A stretch of 64,000 nucleotides of DNA from Dyadobacter chenwenxiniae (lineage in GTDB: Bacteria > Bacteroidota > Bacteroidia > Cytophagales > Spirosomataceae), in assembly GCF_022869785.1 (NCBI RefSeq), contig NZ_CP094997.1:3410001-3474000 (forward strand). Direction: 5' to 3'. A program made the position numbers and the translations under genes. The notes under the pieces were generated by a model. It did not search any database and was not told where the DNA came from. It was given only the letters and a program-made list of their open reading frames with translations. Position 1 is the first letter of the stretch. Each line of letters opens with the position of its first letter. Of the stretch, positions 9,316-17,555 are shown piece after piece.

Positions 9316-10557
9316 TTAATCTGTATTCTTCACGGTAATTTTACGGTCCTCGATCCGGAATTGGATCCCGCCCGTCAGTTCAAGCATTTTCAGCACTTCC
9401 GACACATTGTTTTTTCGTGAAATTGTGCCTGCAAAGGATTTTCGCTCCACGTCGCCTTCATATTTCACATCCAGGTCATACCAGCGCGAGATCTGTCGCA
9501 TGATCTCACGAATATTTCCGTTGAACTCAAACCGTCCTTCTTTCCAGGCAACCACGCTTTCCGGGTCTACTTTGTTTATAGCGATATCCCTTACCGGCTC
9601 ACCCGTCACCACCTGCGCCTGCTGGCCCGGGCGCAACACTTTCACAACATTATCCTTCTTTACCCGCACCGAACCTTCCAGCAAGGTTGTCTGCATTGTA
9701 GGCTCGTCACCATAGGAACTAATGTTAAAATGCGTTCCCAAAACAGTGATTTCCATGTCCTTGCCTTTGGTTTTGGTATCCGTAACCTTCACCTGAAAGG
9801 GCATTTTCTTGTTGGGTTCTATTTCAAAATAAACCTCGCCGCTCATTTCAACATTGCGGTGCGTGCCTGTAAAAGCCGTTGGATATTTCAGGCTCGATGC
9901 TGCATTGAGCCAGGCCCTTGATCCATCCGGCAGCACGATTTTGTATTGCCCGCCAAGGGGAGTTCTGAGAATGTTATAGGGAGTCACCGCTCCTTTTCCG
10001 GTCACTTTGTTATAAGTGATTTCACCCTTATCCTTATCGATCATTGTCCCCGGCTGACTTTGCAGGTTGTTTTGTGTAATGGTCGCAAGATCAAAAGTCT
10101 CTCCGTTCGCAAGCGTCAGACTCGCTTTGTTGCCGCCTGCCTTTACATCGCCGCCGTAAACACTGCTCATTGCCGCAACCGGCGCTTTTTTAGGGCTTTT
10201 GTCAAATGAATGATAACCTCCGTAAACGAGCAGCAACACCACTGCCGCAGCAACCAGCTTAAAAATCCACAACGGCCGGGTGCGTGTGTTGTCGATTTCT
10301 TCCTCCTGGATAGGCTTGTAAGCATTTCGCCCGGGCTGGGCCGTTGCCGAAAAGATGGATTGCAAAATGTCATCCGCCGTCTCGTCGGACAGCCGATGTT
10401 CCGTATCGTCGTCGCGGATAAACTGGTCGATCAGTCCGTTGATCTGCGCCTGGTTTTCTTCCAGCATCAGGAGCGACATGAGCTCATCCCGCTCATCGTC
10501 AGTGATTTTCTTTTCACAATACCGGTAAAACAGATCGTCCAGGCGTGGATCGCGCAT
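9316..10557 (-). CDS. FecR-family anti-sigma regulator
   Basis: A 413-residue single-pass inner-membrane protein. The cytoplasmic N-terminus (~1-90, starting MRDPRLDDLFYRYCEKKIT) would bind the sigma factor. One transmembrane helix follows (~93-112, WIFKLVAAAVVLLLVYGGY). The periplasmic FecR domain is recognised by TPLGGQYKIVLPDGSRAWLNAASSL, VEMSGEVYFEI and VLGTHFNI. A C-terminal DUF4974 domain (~335-410, REIMRQISRWYDLDVKYEG) is the part expected to contact the STN domain of the SusC receptor. It lies between the ECF sigma gene and susC in the usual order for trans-envelope signalling. Confidence 0.95.
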   Translation of the reverse strand: MRDPRLDDLFYRYCEKKITDDERDELMSLLMLEENQAQINGLIDQFIRDDDTEHRLSDETADDILQSIFSATAQPGRNAYKPIQEEEIDNTRTRPLWIFKLVAAAVVLLLVYGGYHSFDKSPKKAPVAAMSSVYGGDVKAGGNKASLTLANGETFDLATITQNNLQSQPGTMIDKDKGEITYNKVTGKGAVTPYNILRTPLGGQYKIVLPDGSRAWLNAASSLKYPTAFTGTHRNVEMSGEVYFEIEPNKKMPFQVKVTDTKTKGKDMEITVLGTHFNISSYGDEPTMQTTLLEGSVRVKKDNVVKVLRPGQQAQVVTGEPVRDIAINKVDPESVVAWKEGRFEFNGNIREIMRQISRWYDLDVKYEGDVERKSFAGTISRKNNVSEVLKMLELTGGIQFRIEDRKITVKNTD

Positions 10558-10649
10558 AACTTCATTGGGTTACGGACAGGCCTGTATCAGACCTTCACAC
10601 ATAAAGACTCCTGTCAACTGGCTTCGGGTGACAACAGAAATAAAAAAAG

Positions 10650-11246
10650 TTAAATTTTTATCAAGAATAGTAACAATAACGAGATGGTAACATCCAGCCT
10701 GAGCTTGCTGTAAGCTCTGATGTGCCTTAATGCTCTGGCCAGATGCGTTTTAACCGTTTCAGAAGAAATACGAAGGACCTTGGCAATTTCGTCGCGTTTC
10801 AATTCCTGCTCTTTACTCATCAGGTAAATTTGCTTCTGCTGGGCGGGAAGCAGCTCCACGGCCTGATGCAAAATTTCTTCCAGCTCCTTGCCATCAATGC
10901 GTTCATAGGTGGAGTTTTCGAAGGAAGGCAGTTCAGCTTTGAGATCAAGGACTAATTGCTGCTGGCGGGCAATTTTTTTAAGTGCAGAAAAAACCTGGTT
11001 ACGGGTTATAATAAAAAGGTAATCTTCAAAAGCAGCTATCTCAGCCAACTCTTCTCTCTTTACCCAAAGTTTTAAAAAAATGTCCTGGACCACTTCCTCC
11101 GCCATAAAATTGGATTTGGTAATCCGGAATGCAATGGCGTATACCTTATCACGATACCAGTGGAACAGCGTAGCAAAAGCCGTTTCGCTTCCAGCCGATA
11201 TCTCATTTAACAATCCGACTTCGTTGTCTAAAGCTTCTATTTTCAC
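10650..11246 (-). CDS. ECF RNA polymerase sigma factor (FecI/SigW-like)
   Basis: Region 2 of sigma-70 is visible (AFATLFHWYRDKVYAIAFRIT, AEEVVQDIFLKLW). Region 4 forms the C-terminal helix-turn-helix (LPAQQKQIYLMSKEQELKRDEIAKVLRISSETVKTHLARALR, given here only as a landmark), followed by a hydrophobic tail ending LLLLFLIKI. The frame has no ATG upstream; it opens with TTG at 11318, and two GTG codons (11255 and 11246) lie nearer the conserved part. I choose GTG at 11246 because a TAnnTTTG promoter element (11267-11274) lies inside the longer reading. It should direct transcription of the fecR/susC/susD locus when released by FecR. Confidence 0.88.
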   Translation of the reverse strand: MKIEALDNEVGLLNEISAGSETAFATLFHWYRDKVYAIAFRITKSNFMAEEVVQDIFLKLWVKREELAEIAAFEDYLFIITRNQVFSALKKIARQQQLVLDLKAELPSFENSTYERIDGKELEEILHQAVELLPAQQKQIYLMSKEQELKRDEIAKVLRISSETVKTHLARALRHIRAYSKLRLDVTISLLLLFLIKI

Positions 11247-11266
11247 GGAGTTCACGACATATTTAA

Positions 11267-11297
11267 CAAAAGTATCATCTATTTTCGTGAATAGTAA
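11267..11297 (-). promoter_or_regulatory. candidate promoter of the ECF sigma gene
   Basis: On the minus strand TACTTTTG (11274-11267) matches the Bacteroidota -7 consensus TAnnTTTG exactly. A TTA triplet (11297-11295) lies 20 bp upstream, where TTG is expected. Transcription would begin near 11260, giving a short leader before GTG 11246. This is pattern matching only. Confidence 0.4.
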
Positions 11298-11464
11298 TAT
11301 ATAATTATAAAATGTCAATTTTTCTATGAAAATGGTGTACAGTCCCGGCTGAACTGAAAAATTACCGGCTCAACCGGATATATAAACACATGGATCACTA
11401 ACTTAAATCCTCAGTATGCCACATTCTATAAATCACAACACATTGTCAAACGGCCTTAACCGAT

Positions 11465-12379
11465 ATGCTTGATATAATTATTGAATCAAGAAAAGCCCAG
11501 ATAGTCCCTGGTTTTGAAGTGAAACGCATTCTGCCCTATCAGCTCCGCAGAATGGTAGGTCCGTTTATTTTTATGGATCATGGCGGTCCTGTAAGCATTC
11601 CTACGCCTACTTCAACAAACCTGGACGTATTACCGCATCCGCACATTGGCTTGTCCACGGTCAGTTATTTGTTTAGCGGAAATGTCACGCATAGGGATAG
11701 CCTTGGGGTAGAACAGGTCATAAGGCCTGGCGAAGTAAACTGGATGACAGCAGGAAAAGGCATAGCCCATAGCGAACGCTTTGAAGATCCGGCCATGCTG
11801 GCAGGCGGCGAACTGGAAATGATACAAACCTGGGTAGCACTTCCCGAAAAGGACGAAGAATCAGAACCTTCTTTTAAAAATTATACACCAGATCAACTAC
11901 CGATATTTACAGACACAGGAATCTGGATGCGTTTGATTGCGGGCAATGCGTATGGATTGACAAATGAGGTCAGTACAAGTTCGCCCATGTTTTACGTCCA
12001 CGTTGTTCTCAATCAGGGTGCACGGTTTGGCCTGCCACAAGGACATAGTGAAAGAGGGGCCTACATTGTCAGGGGCAGTGTGGAAATCAGCGGCATTACT
12101 TATTCCGCCGGGAAGTTGATGGTTTTTAACAATGGCGTGGACCCGGTGATCATTGCGAAAGAAAACACAATCCTCATGATGCTGGGCGGTGAACATTTGG
12201 GGGAACGTTATATCTGGTGGAATTTCGTATCCAGCCGAAAGGAAAGAATCGAACAGGCAAAAGAGGACTGGAAGCAGGGACGAATCATTTTGCCACCGAC
12301 AGACAATGAAGAATATGTGCCGCTTCCCAAGGATAACTCCAGGCCGGCAGGCGGCCCTCCTCCGGGAGCATTGTCCTAA
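11465..12379 (+). CDS. pirin-family cupin protein
   Basis: A 304-residue bicupin. The N-terminal cupin has the full iron-binding set: LPHPHIGLSTV gives His58 and His60, and GKGIAHSE gives His102 and Glu104. Members of this family include quercetin 2,3-dioxygenase-like enzymes and redox or stress-linked regulators, so the exact role is open. It is the first of three co-oriented genes (pirin, Crp/Fnr regulator, oxidoreductase) with a gap of 36 bp to the next, which suggests a common stress or electrophile response. The start has only weak ribosome-binding support, as is common in this phylum. Confidence 0.9.
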   Translation: MLDIIIESRKAQIVPGFEVKRILPYQLRRMVGPFIFMDHGGPVSIPTPTSTNLDVLPHPHIGLSTVSYLFSGNVTHRDSLGVEQVIRPGEVNWMTAGKGIAHSERFEDPAMLAGGELEMIQTWVALPEKDEESEPSFKNYTPDQLPIFTDTGIWMRLIAGNAYGLTNEVSTSSPMFYVHVVLNQGARFGLPQGHSERGAYIVRGSVEISGITYSAGKLMVFNNGVDPVIIAKENTILMMLGGEHLGERYIWWNFVSSRKERIEQAKEDWKQGRIILPPTDNEEYVPLPKDNSRPAGGPPPGALS

Positions 12380-12415
12380 GCTTATTAAGCGTTCATTCAA
12401 GATGATCAATTAAAT

Positions 12416-13000
12416 ATGTTCCTGCATTTCCGCAAAGAATTCCCACAACTGGAAAAGTACTGGGACAAATATTTACCGCATCAGCGCCGATTGGACGTCC
12501 CAGCCAAAACCGTTTTACTGAAAGAAGGACAGGTGTCTCAACATTACATTTCCGTTGAGCAAGGCTGCGTACGGGCATATTTTGATAAAGGCGGGGATGA
12601 GAAAACGGTTCAGTTTTTCTTTGAAAACGCTGGCTTTTCCTTATTTGACAGCTTTGTTAACGAAGCCGCAAGCCAGTTTACCATTGAAACGATCGAGCCG
12701 TCTGTCATTTACCTTCTGCCCAGGATCCATGTGATGCAAATGGTTGAGGATTTGAGCCAGGAACCTGGTTTTATACAGATATTTCTTAAAATATCGGCAG
12801 ACCGCCACAAGCGATACAACAACGAACTCGTATCCTTTATCCGCGACACGCCCGAACAGCGTTACCTGCGACTTTTAGCCGAACGGCCACATATTATCCA
12901 GCGCGTTCCGCAGCACTACATAGCTTCCTATTTAGGTGTGAGTGCCGTTCACCTGAGCCGGATTAAAGGAAAACTTGCCAGGGGCGCTGACCATTTCTGA
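12416..13000 (+). CDS. Crp/Fnr-family transcriptional regulator
   Basis: A 194-residue regulator. Residues ~20-115 form a cyclic-nucleotide-binding-like beta roll (VLLKEGQVSQHYISVEQGCVR). The long helix and a C-terminal winged helix-turn-helix follow (TPEQRYLRLLAERP, then RVPQHYIASYLGVSAVHLSRIKG). No Cys cluster for an Fnr-type iron-sulfur centre is visible. In Bacteroidota such short Crp-like proteins often sit beside the enzymes they control. Here the next gene is an oxidoreductase with a palindrome in its promoter region, which makes it a likely target. Confidence 0.9.
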   Translation: MFLHFRKEFPQLEKYWDKYLPHQRRLDVPAKTVLLKEGQVSQHYISVEQGCVRAYFDKGGDEKTVQFFFENAGFSLFDSFVNEAASQFTIETIEPSVIYLLPRIHVMQMVEDLSQEPGFIQIFLKISADRHKRYNNELVSFIRDTPEQRYLRLLAERPHIIQRVPQHYIASYLGVSAVHLSRIKGKLARGADHF

Positions 13001-13004
13001 TTTA

Positions 13005-13072
13005 ATAACATATGTTATCGCTGCCAGCCTGCTGCACAAAGTAGTTTTGGAAAAACAAAAAAACAGCGATAA
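13005..13072 (+). promoter_or_regulatory. palindrome and candidate promoter upstream of the oxidoreductase gene
   Basis: Positions 13005-13018 hold a perfect 14-bp palindrome (ATAACATATGTTAT). TAGTTTTG at 13042-13049 matches the -7 consensus TAnnTTTG, with CTG at 13021-13023 in place of the -33 TTG. A 9-bp perfect inverted repeat (TTATCGCTG at 13015-13023, CAGCGATAA at 13064-13072) brackets the -7 element. The layout suggests a regulated promoter, perhaps bound by the Crp/Fnr protein encoded just upstream. Confidence 0.4.
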
Positions 13073-13075
13073 GAG

Positions 13076-14047
13076 ATGAAAGCAGCCATTATATATCCCG
13101 GCATCGGACTACCAAAGTACACGGAGATCCCTGAACCTTTGGCGGAAAAGGATAACCAAGTTTTAGTAAGTGTAAAGGCTGTCGCCATCAAGCAATTGGA
13201 CAAAAGCATTGCATCAGGCAAGCATTACAGCAGCGTAGCCACACCTGAGACGGGCCATATTCCAGGAGGCGACGGCGTCTGCCTTTTGCCCGACGGCACC
13301 CGTGTTTACGGCATGGGTATCAGCGGAATGATGGCTGAAAAGGCCTTTATTCACAAAGACCGCATTGTGAAATTGCCCTCAGCCTTAGACGACGCAACTG
13401 CGGCCGCCCTGCCTAATGCAGTGGTCGGGGCAGCAATGGGTTTGAAATTCAAAGCCAACATTAAAGACGGCGATATAGTGCTGATAAATGGCGCAACGGG
13501 GGTGACCGGGCAGGTTGCCGTACAGTTGGCTAAGTACTACGGTGCAAAAAAAGTAATTGCGACAGGCAGAAATCAACAGTCCCTTGCCAGGCTGCGGCCA
13601 CTTGGAGCTGATGAAACCATTGCGATCACAGGAAAGCACGAGCATTTTGTGGAACAATTGCAAGAGCTTCATCGGGTAACACCCATCAATATCGTCATTG
13701 ACTACTTGTGGGGCCGGACTGCAGAGCTGATCCTGTCTGTACTCAAAGGCAAGGAGTTGTTTACAAATCCGGTGACCTATGTTTCGGTGGGTAGTATGGC
13801 GGGAGATATGATACAGTTGTCGTCCGCAATACTGCGCAGTGTAGATTTGAAATTAACCGGCTCAGGAATCGGATCTTGGCCCCGGGAACACACAAGCAGT
13901 ATCTTTTCTGACATTCTGCCAGAAGCCCTGCAACTAGCTGCTGATGGAAAATTGAAATTGGATACAGTCACCGGAAAGCTGGCCAATATTGCGGAGCTGT
14001 GGACGATGGATGTGCCCGACGGAAAACGCGTGGTTGTAATGCTCTGA
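13076..14047 (+). CDS. MDR-superfamily NAD(P)H:quinone oxidoreductase-like protein
   Basis: A 323-residue zinc-free medium-chain dehydrogenase. The N-terminal GroES-like fold contains ETGHIPGGDGVC. The Rossmann domain carries the nucleotide-binding segment INGATGVTGQVAVQLAKYYG (~140-160) followed by VIATGR. The zinc-ligand Cys/His pattern of alcohol dehydrogenases is absent, consistent with quinone or enal reductase relatives. It follows the Crp/Fnr gene with its own candidate promoter and faces the potassium-transport genes convergently. The physiological substrate cannot be read from the sequence. Confidence 0.88.
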   Translation: MKAAIIYPGIGLPKYTEIPEPLAEKDNQVLVSVKAVAIKQLDKSIASGKHYSSVATPETGHIPGGDGVCLLPDGTRVYGMGISGMMAEKAFIHKDRIVKLPSALDDATAAALPNAVVGAAMGLKFKANIKDGDIVLINGATGVTGQVAVQLAKYYGAKKVIATGRNQQSLARLRPLGADETIAITGKHEHFVEQLQELHRVTPINIVIDYLWGRTAELILSVLKGKELFTNPVTYVSVGSMAGDMIQLSSAILRSVDLKLTGSGIGSWPREHTSSIFSDILPEALQLAADGKLKLDTVTGKLANIAELWTMDVPDGKRVVVML

Positions 14048-14085
14048 AATATAAACAGAATCTTGCCGGATATCATGTCAGTGCC

Positions 14086-14763
14086 TTAATGCATAAGTTT
14101 TTCTATATCACTCAACTCCCCAAAAAGAACCAGGACCTCATTTTCACGCATTACTGTGCTGGGCGTAGCGATTCCCGATGCCCTTTTAAAGATTTTGGCC
14201 AGACCGTTTTCAGATTCTTTCGACAGGGTAAGCACCGTGAGTACGATCACATTGTAACGGTTGGTCAAATCCGCCTCTGCAAGTGTCATGCCTATGTAAC
14301 GCTCCGGGACCCGGGTTTCAATAATGCTGTATTTTTCAGATATCTTAAAAGAATCCACAATGCCGGAATTATCCAGGCGCATAGCCAGCCTTTCAGCCGA
14401 TTCTTCTTCGGGAAGAATGTATTCTTCGATCTGCATGGCTTCCAAAACCGTTTTCTGAAGATCCGAAACAACCCTGCCGATGATTTTTTTCACGCCAAGC
14501 TGTTTGAGCAATGCCGTAGACAGCAGCGAAGCGCCTTCATCCTCGCCAATCGCCACGATCACTGAATCCGCGTCTTTGAGCGGAAGTGAGCTGACCGCGT
14601 TTTTATCCGTACAATCCATGCAGACCGTATGGGTAATGCGGTCCTTCAACTGCTCCACTTTTTGCATATTGTTATCTACGCCAATCGTCTCATGCCCCAG
14701 TTCCGTGAGGCGAATGGCAAGGGATTTCCCGAAGCTTCCCAATCCAAATATGATATACTTCAT
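14086..14763 (-). CDS. TrkA/KtrA-type potassium channel regulatory subunit
   Basis: A 225-residue cytoplasmic RCK protein. The RCK_N Rossmann fold starts with YIIFGLGSFGKSLA (Gly7, Gly9, Gly12) and the acidic GVDNN at the end of the second strand (Asp30), which binds NAD(H) or ATP. The RCK_C domain is at ~145-225. KtrA rings gate the membrane subunit KtrB, whose gene ends 12 bp upstream in the same orientation. Length and context fit Ktr, which uses a single RCK unit, rather than Trk, which uses a doubled one. Confidence 0.93.
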   Translation of the reverse strand: MKYIIFGLGSFGKSLAIRLTELGHETIGVDNNMQKVEQLKDRITHTVCMDCTDKNAVSSLPLKDADSVIVAIGEDEGASLLSTALLKQLGVKKIIGRVVSDLQKTVLEAMQIEEYILPEEESAERLAMRLDNSGIVDSFKISEKYSIIETRVPERYIGMTLAEADLTNRYNVIVLTVLTLSKESENGLAKIFKRASGIATPSTVMRENEVLVLFGELSDIEKLMH

Positions 14764-14775
14764 ATAATTGCAGTT

Positions 14776-16545
14776 TTAAAAGTTCATTTGCTCTGCCGGG
14801 AGCCGGTAATCTGTTGGTTTTGACTTTCTCACAAATGCTACCAGCAAGGTGAGCGACCCTACCCGACCGACAAACATAGTTAAAATGATCACTAACCGGC
14901 CTGCATTGCTCAGTTGCGGAGTTACGCCGAGACTCAAACCGGTGGTGCTGTAAGCTGAAAACGTCTCAAATGCCAGTGATAGCAGGTTTTTATCGGGATC
15001 TGTAACCGCTAGCATAAATATGGCCGCACCCAGAAAGATCAGGGACAATGAAATGATGCCCAACGCCCTGGAAACCGAGTCATCCGATACTTTTCTTCCA
15101 AAAGCTTCTATGCTGTCCCTTCCCTTTGCAATCCTGAAAATATTGAGGGTGGCGAGTGCAAATGTTGTCACCTTAATGCCGCCTCCGGTTGAGCCCGGAG
15201 CGGCCCCGATCCACATTAAAAGGAAAATGAGCATCACTGTCGGAAAGGCCAGCCCGCTGATCATCACGGTATTAAAACCTGCCGAACGGGGGCTGGTGCC
15301 AATGAATAAAGCAGTAACGACTTTGCCATAAATGCTTTCGTGGGCCCGGAGCGTATGCTTGTATTCCAATATAAAAACCAGGACGAACCCGAAAAGCATC
15401 AGGAAAAAGCTGGTGTAAGCAATTATTCTGGAGTTAAAAGCAATCACGCGCGCCCGGTGCAGAAAATGGCGGCCATACCTGATCTTATGATAAATATTAA
15501 AAACCCAGCGCCGGATGAATTCATAAGTATTAAAAATGATCCCGAAACCAAGCCCGCCCATCACATAAAGCACAATTATGGATAAATGGAGCTCATAATT
15601 AAAGCGAACGGCTCCATTGTTCAGCCCTTCGGGCAAAGTGGAAAAGCCTGCATTACAGAAGGCCGTTACAGCATGAAAAACAGTGAAATAAAAGTGTTCG
15701 GCCCGGTTCTCAAATTGATCCGGGTCCAGGCTAAAATAGATGAAAACACCCCCGAGTATTTCAAAAAAGAAGGTGACGAGTATAATTTTATATAAAGTAG
15801 AAATCACCGAGCTTACCTTATTCTCACCAATGAGCTCGGTAAACATGAGCTGGTTTTTATATGAAAATCCACCCGAGAAAAAGTAGCCAAAAAAGCCTGT
15901 GAATGTCATGATTCCCAACCCGCCGATCTGCACAAGCACGAGCAGGATCGTCTGCCCGAAGCGCGTGAATTCGGAGGCAGTGTCTACGACGGACAGCCCG
16001 GTAATGCATACCGCACTTGTTGCCATAAAAAGCGCGTCTACAAAACTAAGTTGCTGGTGGTGAGTTGTTTTAGGCAGCAGCAACAGAGCCGTACCGATCA
16101 GGATCAGCGCTAGAAAACTCAGGACGAAAAGCAGCGTCGGATTAAAATAGAATTTATCAAAAAACAGTGTCTGCTTTGAAACTTCAATGATCAGGATTGC
16201 AAAAATGCCCAGGTACATCCATTCGGGCTTGACAAGTTCGGTGCCATCCATCGCGGAAAAATGGTAGCTGTCGGCGATGATCACGGCAAGAAAATAAAAA
16301 AGGAGCAGCGCCTCGCCCACCCTTGAAATAACCGAAGATTTGCTTTTAAATGCGGTGAATGTTTTGGCGGCCAATGCCAGGGCAAAAAATAAAAAGCACC
16401 ACTCGAGTATCCGGTTGGTAAGGTGCTCAATGTCCGGGTCCGTGTTATAGCCCAGGTGAAAAACAACCACCATCGAGCAAGCGACGCTCATTGCGATCAG
16501 TATGTAATCAAGCAGCTTTCGAAAGTGCCGTATTTTTTCATCCAT
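14776..16545 (-). CDS. TrkH/KtrB-family potassium uptake membrane subunit
   Basis: A 589-residue integral membrane protein. After an N-terminal extension of about four hydrophobic segments (residues ~15-130), the TrkH core shows the repeated selectivity-filter loops: FMATSAVCITGLSVVD, FHAVTAFCNAGFST, TSPRSAGFNTV and FSAYSTTGLSLGVTP. It forms the ion path of the two-gene Ktr system with the RCK protein downstream. The extension beyond the usual ~450 residues is common in Bacteroidota homologues. A minus-strand TAAGTTTG (16615-16608) lies 62 bp upstream of the start but lacks a convincing -33 partner. Confidence 0.93.
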   Translation of the reverse strand: MDEKIRHFRKLLDYILIAMSVACSMVVVFHLGYNTDPDIEHLTNRILEWCFLFFALALAAKTFTAFKSKSSVISRVGEALLLFYFLAVIIADSYHFSAMDGTELVKPEWMYLGIFAILIIEVSKQTLFFDKFYFNPTLLFVLSFLALILIGTALLLLPKTTHHQQLSFVDALFMATSAVCITGLSVVDTASEFTRFGQTILLVLVQIGGLGIMTFTGFFGYFFSGGFSYKNQLMFTELIGENKVSSVISTLYKIILVTFFFEILGGVFIYFSLDPDQFENRAEHFYFTVFHAVTAFCNAGFSTLPEGLNNGAVRFNYELHLSIIVLYVMGGLGFGIIFNTYEFIRRWVFNIYHKIRYGRHFLHRARVIAFNSRIIAYTSFFLMLFGFVLVFILEYKHTLRAHESIYGKVVTALFIGTSPRSAGFNTVMISGLAFPTVMLIFLLMWIGAAPGSTGGGIKVTTFALATLNIFRIAKGRDSIEAFGRKVSDDSVSRALGIISLSLIFLGAAIFMLAVTDPDKNLLSLAFETFSAYSTTGLSLGVTPQLSNAGRLVIILTMFVGRVGSLTLLVAFVRKSKPTDYRLPAEQMNF

Positions 16546-16727
16546 TCAGCTACGATTCATTCTTTTGTTCTTAAAAGTAAAATAACATTAATTTCAGCGA
16601 CGCCCATCAAACTTACACCAATATTCCCAATCGTCCACGGCTTCCCGGCTGGTTTACGCGCACCTGATGTTATATTCTTTTTCGCAATGGCAGATTTTTT
16701 GTATCGTAATTGGGTAAATTTTTATCC

Positions 16728-17555
16728 ATGAACATTACACCTGTTTCCGTACTAACAATAGTCAAATCCCGGCAGGAGGCGCTTCACAATCTGGTTTTGG
16801 GGTTGGAGAGGGCCGAGGCTTTTCCGGCTGAGCTTGTGATCGTCCATATGAATGAGCCCGCCAGTGAGCTTGCTTCTGAAAATTTCCCTGTCCGTACCTT
16901 CCGGTTTGATGCCGATGAAAGATTGCCTCTTGCAGCTGCACGCAATTTTGCGGCAGAACAAGCAGCTTCCCCTTTCATCATTTTTCTGGATGTGGATTGT
17001 ATTCCGGCGCCGCAACTGGTAGGAAATTATTTGAATGCTTGCCGGAATGCCGACCATCTCTGGATAGGGCCGGTCAGATATCTCCGGCAGGGAGCCACTT
17101 TGGAGCCAGGCTTCCTGTCAAAAATGTGGGAAGCGAGCTCGCCGGATCCTGTGCGTGCCGATTTGCGTGAGGTGACGCACGCTCTTTTCTGGTCGCTTAG
17201 TTTTGCGTGCAGCAAGGAAATCTACGACCGTATCGGTGGTTTCGATACCCGATTTACCGGTTACGGAGCAGAAGATACGGACTTCGGCTTCACAGCCAGA
17301 CAACAGGGCATTGCACTCAGTGTCGCCGATGCCATTGCTTATCATCAGTATCACGCAAGCTATGATCCGCCGCTTAACCATTTTGAAGATATTCTTACCA
17401 ATGCAAAAACATTCTTTATGAAATGGAAAAAATGGCCTATGGAAGGATGGCTGAAAAAATTTGCAGATATGGGATTAATAGCCTGGGAAGACAATGAGAT
17501 CAGGATCGTGCGTAAGCCTGGCGATGTCGAAATCGCTGCCGCTCTTAAATTATGA
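16728..17555 (+). CDS. family 2 glycosyltransferase with galactosyltransferase-like C-terminus
   Basis: I prefer ATG at 16728 (MNITPVSVLTIVKSRQE) over the in-frame TTG at 16710. The GT-A fold shows a diverged DxD (FLDVDC, ~90). Later IGGFDTRFTGYGAEDTDFGFTARQQG matches the Glyco_transf_7C motif found in chain-elongating transferases. It is cytoplasmic, with no signal peptide. Its 3' end overlaps the convergent glycosyltransferase by 6 bp. The acceptor is unknown. Together with the next two genes it may make a small secreted or surface glycan. Confidence 0.88.
   Translation: MNITPVSVLTIVKSRQEALHNLVLGLERAEAFPAELVIVHMNEPASELASENFPVRTFRFDADERLPLAAARNFAAEQAASPFIIFLDVDCIPAPQLVGNYLNACRNADHLWIGPVRYLRQGATLEPGFLSKMWEASSPDPVRADLREVTHALFWSLSFACSKEIYDRIGGFDTRFTGYGAEDTDFGFTARQQGIALSVADAIAYHQYHASYDPPLNHFEDILTNAKTFFMKWKKWPMEGWLKKFADMGLIAWEDNEIRIVRKPGDVEIAAALKL

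Noticed and set aside
16608..16615. TAAGTTTG (minus strand) as promoter of the potassium-transport genes
   Set aside because: No TTG at the required distance; kept only as a remark in the gene entry.
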